Positions 1 to 9,048 of a DNA stretch of 41,167 bases are shown in pieces. The DNA is from a bacterium (GTDB lineage Bacteria > Zhuqueibacterota > QNDG01 > DSAB01), in assembly GCA_016931965.1 (NCBI GenBank), contig JAFGDT010000084.1, positions 1 through 41,167 on the forward strand, in the 5' to 3' direction. Below the pieces are notes generated by a model. That model was not told where the DNA came from. It saw only the letters and a list, made by a program, of their open reading frames with translations, and did not search any database. The first letter of the stretch is position 1. Every line of letters starts with the position of its first letter. A program made the position numbers and the translations under genes.

Positions 1-112
1 TGAATTTTGACTGAGAAAGTTTTTCATGGCTTTTTAGACTAATATACGAAATTATTTATTTGATTGCAGCCTTTAGGCTGCATTAGGGATTAATTGAATC
101 AGAGTCTATAAA

Positions 113-667
113 ATGAATATGCCAGTTAAAATGCTTTTGTTGATTGCCCTGTTTGCAGCCTTAACCGCTGTGGGAGGATTTATAAGGATCCCCATCCCAC
201 CCGTTCCCATCACGCTTCAAACCCTTTCTGTCTATTTGGCTGCCCATTTATTAGGAACGAAGGGTGGTGTAGCCAGTCAGGGTCTTTTCCTGATTGTGGG
301 GCTGTTAGGCGTTCCGATTTTTACCATGGGCGGTGGCCCCGGTTATATCCTGAAACCCTCTTTTGGCTATCTGGTCGGATTTCCAATAGGTGCGTTGGTC
401 ATCGGACTGGTGGCTGGAAAATCAAATGGTTCCCTAAATTGGTGGAGACTCTTTATGGCGAATGGGGTGGGAATGTTGGTTATTTTATTTATCGGCGTCT
501 TGTATCTCTACATTAATACGAACTTAATCTTACAAACAGAAATCACGTGGATTCATGCTTTGTGGATCGGTGTTGCCGTGTTTCTTCCCGGAGAGATCGT
601 TAAAATTTGGATTGCCATTTATCTTGTCAGAAAATTAAAATCCCATATTCAATTGTTGCAGAGATGA
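113..667 (+). CDS. bioY: BioY-type biotin ECF transporter S component
   Basis: Predicted substrate-binding subunit of an energy-coupling-factor biotin importer in the inner membrane. The 184-residue length and five to six hydrophobic segments fit BioY. Family-like signatures are PIPPVPITLQTL (residues 27-38) and GGGPGYILKP (73-82), which places a lysine at a membrane boundary. No EcfA/EcfT or biotin-synthesis gene lies in the window, so the energising subunits must be shared or encoded elsewhere. A second ATG lies two codons in, so the exact start is uncertain. The stop overlaps the next start (ATGA), which suggests translational coupling. A 7-bp hairpin (TGCAGCC/GGCTGCA, 65-82) lies in the short leader. 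I could not make out a convincing promoter or BirA site. Confidence 0.88.
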   Translation: MNMPVKMLLLIALFAALTAVGGFIRIPIPPVPITLQTLSVYLAAHLLGTKGGVASQGLFLIVGLLGVPIFTMGGGPGYILKPSFGYLVGFPIGALVIGLVAGKSNGSLNWWRLFMANGVGMLVILFIGVLYLYINTNLILQTEITWIHALWIGVAVFLPGEIVKIWIAIYLVRKLKSHIQLLQR

Positions 668-1806
668 AGATGAATAGACCAAAACGATTTCTTGTTTTTT
701 CTTTTTTTGCAGTGGTGTCCGCTGTGCAAGCTCAGAATCAGAGCACAATGGATCAGGTCAGGCAGGAAATTGAACAACTCCAGAATGAGCTCAGAGAAAA
801 GGAGATTCAAGAAAAATCGCTTCTCGAACAGAGAGAGGATATCGATCACGAGATCGGGCTTCAGAGAAAATTGATTCTTGAACTGGAAAACGAGAGGAAT
901 AAGAATGAGCAGCGCATTCAGGATGCTCAAATCAACCTGGAAAACACAAATGCAAGTGTTGAGAGACTCAAAAAATTAATTGCCCAGAGGTTTGTCTCTT
1001 TATACAAACAAGGACAGATGAAAGATTGGGAAATTCTACTGTCTCTGAAATCTTTCAATCAAGCGCTTGTATGGCTTAAATATCATCAACGCATTGTTGA
1101 AAGTGACCGGCGGAATCTCCGACTGCTCAATGAAAAAGAAGAAGAGATCACAACCCAGAAATTGGAACTGGAAAGTGAAAGGGATCTGCAGAACCGTCTC
1201 ATCCAAGAACATGAAGTTGAAACGAGCAAACTTGAAGATAAAAAAAGTTCCAGAGAAACGATGATTGCATCGATCCGGGCGGACATGCAAAACGACAGGG
1301 AGATGCTGGAAAATAAGCAGCGTGCACTGGCCGAAATTCAGGGACGTATCAATCAAGAAGAGTTGAGGAGAAGATCGGTTGAAAGCAGAGATGGAACCGC
1401 TTTTGCATCCCTTAAGGGTCAATTATCCTGGCCCGTCAATGGCAGAATCACTTCAAAGTACGGGCAGAGGCAGCATCCCACATTAAAAGTGACCGTCGAA
1501 AACCTCGGTATTGAGATTGAAACTTCGGAAAGAAGTCCTGTCCGTGTCGTCAGCGGAGGTACAATCAACTGGATTCAATGGCGAAGGAGCATGGGGTATA
1601 TTGTTCTCGTTGACCATGGTGGTGGATATTATACCGTGTATGCTTATTTAGATATGGTTTTGGTTAATATCGGGGATTCTGTAGAAGAAGGAGAAATGAT
1701 CGGTTATGTGGGTGATCGACAAAGCTTGAATGGGCCCACACTTCATTTTGAAGTCTGGAATGGAGACACACATGACAATCCTGAATTGTGGCTGCGGAAA
1801 TCTTGA
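664..1806 (+). CDS. EnvC-like periplasmic protein: coiled coil plus degenerate LytM/M23 domain
   Basis: Probable activator of cell-wall amidases during septum splitting rather than a hydrolase itself. I start it at the ATG overlapping the bioY stop because this gives a clean signal peptide (basic MKMNRPKR, hydrophobic core, AQA-like cleavage near residue 24). The open frame itself extends back to 607. Residues about 28-245 are a long charged heptad-rich coiled coil. Residues about 250-380 form an M23 fold. The metal ligands look lost: the usual HxxxD position reads ENLGIEI, and the usual HLHFE reads TLHFE. This parallels EnvC/NlpD, whose LytM domains are catalytically dead and activate amidases. 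It is close to family length (380 residues). No ftsE/ftsX is adjacent. Confidence 0.82.
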   Translation: MKMNRPKRFLVFSFFAVVSAVQAQNQSTMDQVRQEIEQLQNELREKEIQEKSLLEQREDIDHEIGLQRKLILELENERNKNEQRIQDAQINLENTNASVERLKKLIAQRFVSLYKQGQMKDWEILLSLKSFNQALVWLKYHQRIVESDRRNLRLLNEKEEEITTQKLELESERDLQNRLIQEHEVETSKLEDKKSSRETMIASIRADMQNDREMLENKQRALAEIQGRINQEELRRRSVESRDGTAFASLKGQLSWPVNGRITSKYGQRQHPTLKVTVENLGIEIETSERSPVRVVSGGTINWIQWRRSMGYIVLVDHGGGYYTVYAYLDMVLVNIGDSVEEGEMIGYVGDRQSLNGPTLHFEVWNGDTHDNPELWLRKS

Positions 1807-1907
1807 GACGATTTCATGTGGATTTTTAAATGTTTTTTATAAATAATATAGAATTTAGGTTCAATTTTTTTTAAGATGCGATGGTGTCATTTCCGGAGTG
1901 ATTTCTG

Positions 1908-3014
1908 ATGGCTTTTGAGACTGTATTTGGTCAGGAACGGGTTAAACAGATCCTGACGTCATCTTTGAAGCGCAATCGATTGGCCCATGCTTATCTTTTT
2001 CATGGATGCCCTGGCGTGGGTAAAGATGCGATGGGGATTGCCATAGCTTTGAGTTTAATCTGTCAAGAAAAAGTGTTGGGAGGTTGCAGGCAATGTTCGG
2101 CCTGTCTGGCCGTTCAACGTCTTGAACATCCCTGTTTTCACTTTATTTTACCAGTGCCTACACGTCCCAAAACAATGCAAGAAAGAGAATACATGGATAT
2201 ATTGAGAGATCGTGCCCTGCAGAGAATCGGCAATCCCTACAAAGCGATCACTTATAGTCCTGAATTGTCCACGCTTCCCATTATCGGGATCGATCAAGTC
2301 CGATTGATGAAACAGGAAGTGATACTTAAAGTTGCAGGAAGCGGCCATCGCCTGTTTCTTGTGTCTCAGGCAGAAAAATTGACCTTATCGGCTGCCAACA
2401 GTCTGCTGAAACTGTTGGAAGAACCTCCTCCCAATACCCTGATTATTCTCACGACTTCGTTGCCCGGTCAGCTGCTCAATACGATTGTTTCGAGGTGTCA
2501 GATGATTCGTTTCGATACGCTTCAGGAAGAGGCCATTGAAAACGCACTGATTCAGAAATGGAACGTGAGACAGGATCGGGCAAAATTCTTTGCAAAAATG
2601 GCTGGTGGAAGCCTGCAAACAGCATTCAATTTTACAGAGGATGGCTTTGAAGAAAAACGTCAGGCAGCGCTGTCATTTCTCAGTGATTCACTTGATCCCG
2701 ATATACTCAACCGTCTGAATGGTGTTGAGAAACTGCTCAATGGAAGGGATCGTTCCGAGTTACAGTTTATTCTTCAAATTATTTTGGTGCTGCTTCGCGA
2801 TCTACTTCATCTTAAATCTGAAAACCGTGAGATGCTGATCAATATCGACTGTTTGAATCATCTAAAGCATATTCATACAAAATGGCCTCAGTTTGATGTA
2901 GAAACCGGGATGAATGGTGTCGAGGAGGCTATTGATTTGATAGAAAAAAATGTGTACCTTGCACTCGTTGTTACTTCTTTAAGTCAAAAGTTCAACGGTG
3001 CCACCGCACATTGA
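1908..3014 (+). CDS. holB: DNA polymerase III subunit delta'
   Basis: Clamp-loader subunit that works with tau/gamma and delta to load the beta clamp at the replication fork. The 368-residue protein opens with the typical VFGQERVKQIL segment. It then has a P-loop-like GCPGVGKD (about residues 32-40) in which the usual Ser/Thr after Lys is Asp, consistent with a non-hydrolysing delta'. A four-cysteine zinc cluster lies at about 52-66, LLKLLEEPP follows, and the SRC motif (VSRCQ) is near 195. The upstream GGAG at 1895-1898 suits the ATG at 1908. The next frame overlaps its stop by 4 bases, but the favoured ricT start lies 38 bases downstream. Confidence 0.92.
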   Translation: MAFETVFGQERVKQILTSSLKRNRLAHAYLFHGCPGVGKDAMGIAIALSLICQEKVLGGCRQCSACLAVQRLEHPCFHFILPVPTRPKTMQEREYMDILRDRALQRIGNPYKAITYSPELSTLPIIGIDQVRLMKQEVILKVAGSGHRLFLVSQAEKLTLSAANSLLKLLEEPPPNTLIILTTSLPGQLLNTIVSRCQMIRFDTLQEEAIENALIQKWNVRQDRAKFFAKMAGGSLQTAFNFTEDGFEEKRQAALSFLSDSLDPDILNRLNGVEKLLNGRDRSELQFILQIILVLLRDLLHLKSENREMLINIDCLNHLKHIHTKWPQFDVETGMNGVEEAIDLIEKNVYLALVVTSLSQKFNGATAH

Positions 3015-3052
3015 ACTCAACTTATGGATTCATCTGTTATAGGAATCATTGT

Positions 3053-3955
3053 ATGGCGAAAATATTGGAAATTGAATTTAAAGGAAGCAGAAAAGCTTTT
3101 TATGCAAATCCCCAGGACTTCCCTTTTAATGTCGGCGATTTGGTGATTGTACAAGCCGATAAAGGGAAAGATTTGGGACGTGTTGTCAATATGGGAAGTT
3201 TGGTCGATCAAAGAGCCGGCCACCAACAGTTGCTTGAAATTGTTCGAAAACCGGGTCGAGAAGATCTTGAACAAGTGAATGAGAACCATCAATTGGAACA
3301 AGATGCATTTATGGATTGTCGAAAAAGAATTGAAGAGCATGGACTGGATATGAAACTTGTCGATGTGGAATACCAGTTCGATCGAAATAAAATCACGTTT
3401 TATTTTACATCCGATGCGCGTGTCGATTTCAGAGAACTTGTTCGAGATCTGGCCAGTCGATATCGAACGCGCATTGAACTTCGGCAGATCGGCGTTCGGG
3501 ACGAAGCAAAACGGATCGGCGGCGTCGGTGTCTGTGGAAGAAGATTGTGCTGCACCACGTTTCTGCGTGAATTTGCACCTGTGGTGACCCAATACGCCAA
3601 AGAGCAGAACCTGGCTCTGAACCCGACAAAACTCTCGGGAGTGTGTGGCAGACTCATCTGCTGCCTTCGATACGAACGCGATTTTTATAGGGAAGTGATT
3701 AAAAGATTCCCTGAAACAGAGACGGTTGTCAAAACAAGCAAGGGAAAGGGGCTGCTAAAGAAGATTGACGTTTTTCAGGAAAAAGTGGTTATTGAATACG
3801 CCAATCAAGAAGAAGAAAGAATAGGGCTGGACGAATTAAACACCCTGTTATCGGCATCTAAGACAAAGAAAAAAAAGAAGAAAAAGAAAACGGGTAAAGG
3901 GAAAAAAAGAGAGGGACATCAACAAGATGAACCACAAAAGGATTCTGGTCACTAG
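3053..3955 (+). CDS. ricT: PSP1/RicT-type cysteine-rich regulator
   Basis: PSP1-domain protein of the RicT (YaaT) family. In Bacillus, RicT with RicA and RicF forms an Fe-S complex that stimulates RNase Y processing; the role in other phyla is not settled. I choose ATG 3053 (300 residues, MAKILEIEFKG) over TTG 3011, which would add an unusual 14-residue leader overlapping holB. Two cysteine clusters are diagnostic: VCGRRLCC (about 159-167) and VCGRLICCLRYE (about 196-207). The C-terminus (about 272-300) is a poly-lysine tail encoded by a very A-rich stretch (3868-3907). It sits between holB and metG as in many Firmicutes, and its end overlaps metG by 29 bases. Confidence 0.87.
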   Translation: MAKILEIEFKGSRKAFYANPQDFPFNVGDLVIVQADKGKDLGRVVNMGSLVDQRAGHQQLLEIVRKPGREDLEQVNENHQLEQDAFMDCRKRIEEHGLDMKLVDVEYQFDRNKITFYFTSDARVDFRELVRDLASRYRTRIELRQIGVRDEAKRIGGVGVCGRRLCCTTFLREFAPVVTQYAKEQNLALNPTKLSGVCGRLICCLRYERDFYREVIKRFPETETVVKTSKGKGLLKKIDVFQEKVVIEYANQEEERIGLDELNTLLSASKTKKKKKKKKTGKGKKREGHQQDEPQKDSGH

Positions 3956-5951
3956 CGCGCTTCCCTATGCCAATGGACCATTACACATCGGACAGATAGC
4001 GGGAGCCTATCTACCCGCGGATATCTATGTTAGATACCAGCGGTTGAAAGGACGCAATGTTATTTATATCTGTGGATCGGATGAGCATGGCGTTCCCATT
4101 ACGGTTACAGCCGATCATGAGAACATAACACCTCAAGATGTGGTGGATCGTTACCATGCCATGAATCGGTCGAGTTTCGAAAAATTGGGTATTGCTTTCG
4201 ATCATTATTCGCGCACTTCAATCCCCCTGCATCATCAAAAAACCCAGGAGTTCTTTCTTATCTTAGAAAAAAAGAAAGATCTGGTGGTTAAAGAATCGGA
4301 ACAGTTTTACAGCGAAGTATCGCATCGGTTTCTCCCCGACCGGTATGTCGAGGGGACTTGTCCTTTTTGCGGTTACGATAAGGCGCGGGGGGATCAGTGT
4401 GACCGATGCGGGAAGTGGCTTGAATCCAAGGAACTGATCGATCCCCGATCAAAATTGGATGGTTCCCGACCCGTCTTGAAGCCAACAAAACACTGGTATC
4501 TCCCCATGGGGCGTTTTGCCAAAGCCTGGAAAAACTGGTTTGATCAGCATGCGTGGAAAGAGAATGTGCGGAACTACTGTATCGGCTGGTACAAAGAGGG
4601 ATTTACTGACCGACCCATTACCCGCGATCTGCATTGGGGTGTTCCTGTTCCCCATCAAGAGGCCAAAGGGAAAGTGCTCTATGTCTGGTTTGATGCCCCC
4701 ATCGGTTACATTTCTTCCACCATGGAATGGGCCCAGAAACAGGGTGATCCAGATCTTTGGAAAACCTACTGGTGCGATCCAGAAACAAAATTGGTCCATT
4801 TTATCGGCAAAGACAATATTGTTTTTCATGCCATATTATTCCCCATGATCCTGATGGAAGTCGGCGGTGTCGTTTTGCCCGATGCCATTCCTGCCAATGA
4901 ATATCTGACGATTGAAGGAAGAAAAATCTCAACCAGTCAGAATTATGCCATCTGGCTCAATGATTATCTGGACCGGTTTCCCCCCGATGCTCTGCGGTAC
5001 ACGCTGGCTGCCAATGCTCCCGAGACCAAAGACACTGATTTTTCCTGGAAACAGTTACAGAGGCGGAACAACGATGAACTCGCCGATATACTCGGTAATT
5101 TTATCAACCGAACATTGACATTTGCCGATCGATATTTTAACAGAAAAGTTCCCGAAAGGAGATCCCTTGACAAGCTGGACAATCAGATGCTCAAACAAAT
5201 TGTGGTTACCCGCGATCAAATGGGGACCTGTCTGGAACATTTCGAAGTCCGGGAAGGGACGAAACAGCTTATGGATCTCTGCCGTTTTGCCAACAAATAT
5301 TTCAATGATCAGGCCCCCTGGGAAACACGGATCTCGGATCCCGAACGCTGCCAGACCACCATTAATATTTGTCTTCAAACGATAAGGGCGTTGAGTGTCT
5401 TGATGATTCCCATCCTCCCTTTTACCAGTGAAAAAGTCCAGCGTGTTCTGAAATTGAAAGATCCAAATCAATGGGAGGATGTCGGAGAGAAAGAATTCCT
5501 GTCCGGTCATCAGCTCGGCAGACCGGAAATCTTTTTCGAAAAGATTGAGGATCAGGTCATTGAAAATGAGATCAAAGCATTTCTTGGAATGGGTGCAGAG
5601 GGTCAGAAAGATATGGAAACAGGTTCAAAAACAATTTCGCTCGAAACATTAAAACAGATCGATCTGAGGACTGCCAAGGTACTGGAAGCGAAAAAGATTG
5701 AAGGAACGGATAAGCTTCTTCAATTGAAAATCGATCTGGGGGACACGACACGGCAGATCGTCGCTGGTGTTGCAGAGAGCTACACGCCGGATCAGATGAT
5801 TGGCAAAACCCTTGTTGTGGTGGCCAATCTGCAACCGGCACAAATCAGGGGGATTGAATCGCAGGGCATGCTGCTGGCTGTGCAAACGGAGAAGGGATAT
5901 ACGCTTTTAACAACGGAAGATCCGGTCGGTCCGGGTCTGCAGGTGGAGTAG
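3927..5951 (+). CDS. metG: methionyl-tRNA synthetase with C-terminal tRNA-binding domain
   Basis: Charges tRNA-Met with methionine in the cytoplasm. It is a class I synthetase: an ANGPLHIGQ motif containing HIGH (His20) and the second signature as KISTS (about residue 333, a variant of KMSKS). A four-cysteine zinc knuckle (CPFC...CDRC) lies at about 145-164. The last 110 residues (about 565-674) are an EMAP-II/Trbp111-like tRNA-binding domain, here fused rather than a separate protein. The 674-residue length fits the long bacterial form. The start ATG lies inside the end of ricT, so the pair is probably translationally coupled. The tatD start follows three bases after the stop. Confidence 0.97.
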   Translation: MNHKRILVTSALPYANGPLHIGQIAGAYLPADIYVRYQRLKGRNVIYICGSDEHGVPITVTADHENITPQDVVDRYHAMNRSSFEKLGIAFDHYSRTSIPLHHQKTQEFFLILEKKKDLVVKESEQFYSEVSHRFLPDRYVEGTCPFCGYDKARGDQCDRCGKWLESKELIDPRSKLDGSRPVLKPTKHWYLPMGRFAKAWKNWFDQHAWKENVRNYCIGWYKEGFTDRPITRDLHWGVPVPHQEAKGKVLYVWFDAPIGYISSTMEWAQKQGDPDLWKTYWCDPETKLVHFIGKDNIVFHAILFPMILMEVGGVVLPDAIPANEYLTIEGRKISTSQNYAIWLNDYLDRFPPDALRYTLAANAPETKDTDFSWKQLQRRNNDELADILGNFINRTLTFADRYFNRKVPERRSLDKLDNQMLKQIVVTRDQMGTCLEHFEVREGTKQLMDLCRFANKYFNDQAPWETRISDPERCQTTINICLQTIRALSVLMIPILPFTSEKVQRVLKLKDPNQWEDVGEKEFLSGHQLGRPEIFFEKIEDQVIENEIKAFLGMGAEGQKDMETGSKTISLETLKQIDLRTAKVLEAKKIEGTDKLLQLKIDLGDTTRQIVAGVAESYTPDQMIGKTLVVVANLQPAQIRGIESQGMLLAVQTEKGYTLLTTEDPVGPGLQVE

Positions 5952-5954
5952 GGT

Positions 5955-6722
5955 GTGCTCATCGATACCCATGCCCATCTGAATCTCACACCATTCGACG
6001 GCGATCGCGAATCCGTGGTGCGTCGGGCAAAGGAGGCGGGTGTGGAGATGATAGTGGATGTGGGCACGGATCTGGAAACAAGCCGGAAGGCGATTCAGAA
6101 CAGTCAACTGATTGAAGGTGTCTGCGCAGCGGTCGGCATTCACCCGCACGATTCAGTGAAGGCGGGGAAAAAGGACCTCGATAAAATCGAGAAATGGCTG
6201 GATGATCCAGAAGTCATTGCAGTAGGTGAGATCGGACTGGATTACCATTACGATTTTTCTCCACCCGAAATTCAGCAGGAATTGTTTTCAAAACAACTCC
6301 TGATGGCTCAAGAAAAAGGATTTCCTGTGATCATCCATATGCGTGAAGCCATGCAGGATGGGCTGGAAACGATCGATCGTTCCGGAAAAGCTCCCTGGAA
6401 AGGTGTTTTTCATTGTTACGGGGGAACGGTTGAAGAGGTTCACACGGTTATCGAGAGGGGATTTTTTGTTTCGTTTACCGGTGTTGTCACTTTTCCCAAT
6501 TTCAAGAACATCGAAAAGATACGGGCTGTGCCTTTGGAGAGACTGCTTTTGGAGACGGATGCGCCTTATATGGCTCCTGTTCCTCATCGCGGGAAACGGA
6601 ATGAGCCCGGTTTTTTAATCCATACAGCCAGCGCCCTTGCCGCAATTTATGGAATCGATTATGAAACACTCGCAGAGGTGACGACTGCCAATGCCAGAAG
6701 GCTGTTCGGCCTGGAGAACTGA
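5955..6722 (+). CDS. tatD: TatD-family metal-dependent deoxyribonuclease
   Basis: Predicted cytoplasmic TIM-barrel metallohydrolase with 3'-5' DNase or RNase activity. Its in vivo role (repair, RNA quality control) is not settled. The 255 residues contain the family metal ligands in order: DTHAHLN near the N-terminus, GEIGLDYHYD (about 81-90), IIHMREA, HCYGG and LLETDAPYMAP. The start is a GTG that gives the expected MLIDTHAHL opening and lies 3 bases after metG. Placement between metG and ksgA matches the conserved Firmicutes order. Confidence 0.93.
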   Translation: MLIDTHAHLNLTPFDGDRESVVRRAKEAGVEMIVDVGTDLETSRKAIQNSQLIEGVCAAVGIHPHDSVKAGKKDLDKIEKWLDDPEVIAVGEIGLDYHYDFSPPEIQQELFSKQLLMAQEKGFPVIIHMREAMQDGLETIDRSGKAPWKGVFHCYGGTVEEVHTVIERGFFVSFTGVVTFPNFKNIEKIRAVPLERLLLETDAPYMAPVPHRGKRNEPGFLIHTASALAAIYGIDYETLAEVTTANARRLFGLEN

Positions 6723-6724
6723 AA

Positions 6725-7519
6725 GTGCGATCCAGCATCCGGCCTTTCAAGCGGTTCTCACAGCATTTTTTAAGAGACCTTTTTTTAGCGCGTCGCATTA
6801 TTGACAGTCTCAACATCCGGTGTGGAGATCACGTTTTAGAGATCGGACCGGGAGAAGGCGTTCTCACAGAATACTTGATTGGAAGTCCGGCTGAAAGAAT
6901 CATTGGCGTAGAGATCGATTGCCGGCTGGCAAAGCTGCTGAGAGCGCGTTTTGGTCGGCACACTCAATTCGAACTTATTGAAAAGGATTTTTTAGAGATT
7001 GATTTTACGTCTTTTCTCAAGGGAGAGAAAAAAATCAGGGTTGTCGGGAATCTTCCCTATTCTGTCACATCGCCGATTCTCTTTAACCTGCTGGAACACC
7101 GATCATGGATTCGTGATGTCATCGTAACCGTACAGAAGGAAGTGGGTGAACGGATCACCAGTCCACCGGGATCGAAAGTGTACGGTATTCCCTCTGTTCT
7201 TTTTCAACTGTTTTCTGAGACTGAAATTCTTTTTGAGATTCCCAGAGGTGCATTTTATCCGATTCCAAAAGTGGATTCGGTTGTCCTGCACATCACGTTT
7301 CTGCCGAAGCCCCGGTACCCTTTGGCGAATGAGGTCTTTTTCCGTAAGATGTTGAAAACGGTTTTCGGCCAGAGACGAAAGATGTTGAGAAATACACTGA
7401 AAGGGATTGTCCCTGACGAGGAAATGCTGAAAAAATGTCCACTCGATTTGTCTCAAAGACCGGAAGATCTATCAATAAAAGAATTTGTGCTGTTGAGCAA
7501 TATATTTTTCGATAAATAG
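6725..7519 (+). CDS. rsmA: 16S rRNA (A1518/A1519) dimethyltransferase
   Basis: KsgA/RsmA dimethylates two adjacent adenines near the 3' end of 16S rRNA during late 30S assembly. The 264-residue protein has the QHFLRD opening, the SAM-binding motif LEIGPGEGVLTEYL (about 37-50), the catalytic motif NLPYSVTSPILF (about 110-121), and a C-terminal segment with FGQRRKMLRNTL. The start is GTG at 6725, two bases after the tatD stop. It is the last gene of the holB-ricT-metG-tatD run. About 65 bases without an obvious terminator separate it from mgtE. Confidence 0.95.
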   Translation: MRSSIRPFKRFSQHFLRDLFLARRIIDSLNIRCGDHVLEIGPGEGVLTEYLIGSPAERIIGVEIDCRLAKLLRARFGRHTQFELIEKDFLEIDFTSFLKGEKKIRVVGNLPYSVTSPILFNLLEHRSWIRDVIVTVQKEVGERITSPPGSKVYGIPSVLFQLFSETEILFEIPRGAFYPIPKVDSVVLHITFLPKPRYPLANEVFFRKMLKTVFGQRRKMLRNTLKGIVPDEEMLKKCPLDLSQRPEDLSIKEFVLLSNIFFDK

Positions 7520-7584
7520 ATCAATGGTCATTTATTCTCCCATCAATTCTGAGTGGGTGAAAAATAAAACAGGATATAAAACCT

Positions 7585-9039
7585 ATGCAACCAGAAAATA
7601 ATCTTTCCAATCAAACAGACGATTCTGCGGAAGAGACGCGGTCTCAAGAAGAGCAAAACAGCGAAATTATACAGGAGCTTATTGAGAAAGAGAACAAAAC
7701 TTATCTGAAAACGATCCTAACCGATATGCATCCTGCAGACATTGCCGAAGTCATTACTCGAATCGATCGGGATAAACAAAGCTTCATTCTTGAACTTCTG
7801 AAAACGGATAAAGTGGCCGAAGTGCTTGTGGAACTGGACACGCCGATCCGAAAAGAGATTCTGGGCGATATCCAAGAGAATCGTCTTGTGTCTATCATCA
7901 GAACGATGGATTCAGATGATGCGGCCGACGTGATTGGAGAACTGGATGCCACCGTTGCCCATAATGTTCTACTGGCCATGCCCACAAAGGAATTTCGTGA
8001 GGTGAAGTCCCTTCTACGGCATGATGAGGAGACGGCCGGCGGCATTATGGCCTTGGAGATTGTGGCTGTGGATCAGGACCAAACGGCACAACAGGCGATG
8101 GGTGTGTTGCGAAAAAAGGCCGAGGAAGTTGAAGATGTTTATAATATCTATGTCGTTGATCAACAGGGGTTGTTCAAAGGAGCGGTTTCATTGAAAGACC
8201 TCGTACTGGCCAAACCCAAAACCAAACTGGTTGAGATTATGGATCGAGAGCATATTGCCATCCGTTCCGATATGGATCAGGAAGAGGTTGCCAACCTGTT
8301 TTTAAAATACGATCTTGTGGCTGCACCGGTTATCGATGTGCAGGGTCGGCTTGTCGGGCGCATTACGGTTGACGATGTTATGGATGTTTTTGAAGAGGAA
8401 GCCAGCGAAGACATCGCGATGATGGCCGGCATCACGGATGAGGAAATCCGGGGACAGTCGGTCTTCCGGATCTCTGGCGTACGCCTGCCCTGGCTTCTCG
8501 TGGCTTTTTTGGGAGAGATTGCTTCGGCGGCCGTACTGATTCACTTTGAAGCCTCCTTCGAGCAGATTCTTGTGGCCGGATTTTTCATTCCTCTGATTAT
8601 GGCCATGGGGGGGAATATGGGCATTCAATCCTCAACCGTCGTTATCCGCGGATTGGCCACGGGAGATATTGCTCTGCGGGATACGGGTAAACGTCTTACC
8701 CATGAAATCTCAGCCGCTTTTCTGAACGGATCAATCATCGTCTTGCTTCTGATTGCAGTCGTGGCCGTCTGGAACCATTGGCCCATTTTCGGCAAAGTCA
8801 TGGATACTTCGGCTTTTGGCATGATATGGGAAATCCCCGTTTTCAGTATCGTGCTGGGCATCGCGTTATTGACTGTTCTCTTCAATGCCGCCTTTATCGG
8901 CACCTTGCTGCCTCTTTTGTTTAAACGTATCGGTGTCGATCCTGCCATTGCGACGGGTCCCTTTATCACCACCTCAAACGATGTGATGGGACTGCTCGTC
9001 TATTTCAGTATTGTGTCATTTGCCATCAACAGGCTTTGA
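7585..9039 (+). CDS. mgtE: MgtE-family magnesium transporter
   Basis: Homodimeric Mg2+ channel of the inner membrane, gated by intracellular Mg2+. The 484 residues follow the family plan: an acidic helical N domain (about 40-150), two CBS domains (about 150-275, including YNIYVVDQQG and DLVAAPVID), a plug helix, and a C-terminal membrane domain of about five helices (about 300-484). The conserved pore segment GGNMGIQSSTVVIRG is present near residues 343-357. A short polar N-terminal tail rich in Glu/Gln precedes the N domain. Mg2+ riboswitches control some mgtE genes, but the 65-base leader is too short to hold one. Confidence 0.95.
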   Translation: MQPENNLSNQTDDSAEETRSQEEQNSEIIQELIEKENKTYLKTILTDMHPADIAEVITRIDRDKQSFILELLKTDKVAEVLVELDTPIRKEILGDIQENRLVSIIRTMDSDDAADVIGELDATVAHNVLLAMPTKEFREVKSLLRHDEETAGGIMALEIVAVDQDQTAQQAMGVLRKKAEEVEDVYNIYVVDQQGLFKGAVSLKDLVLAKPKTKLVEIMDREHIAIRSDMDQEEVANLFLKYDLVAAPVIDVQGRLVGRITVDDVMDVFEEEASEDIAMMAGITDEEIRGQSVFRISGVRLPWLLVAFLGEIASAAVLIHFEASFEQILVAGFFIPLIMAMGGNMGIQSSTVVIRGLATGDIALRDTGKRLTHEISAAFLNGSIIVLLLIAVVAVWNHWPIFGKVMDTSAFGMIWEIPVFSIVLGIALLTVLFNAAFIGTLLPLLFKRIGVDPAIATGPFITTSNDVMGLLVYFSIVSFAINRL

Positions 9040-9048
9040 GGATACAGA

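Noticed and set aside
3868-3907. A-rich run in ricT as a possible frameshift site
   Set aside because: The frame stays open and gives a Lys-rich tail that ends just inside metG, as is common for PSP1 proteins. Nothing suggests a disrupted gene.
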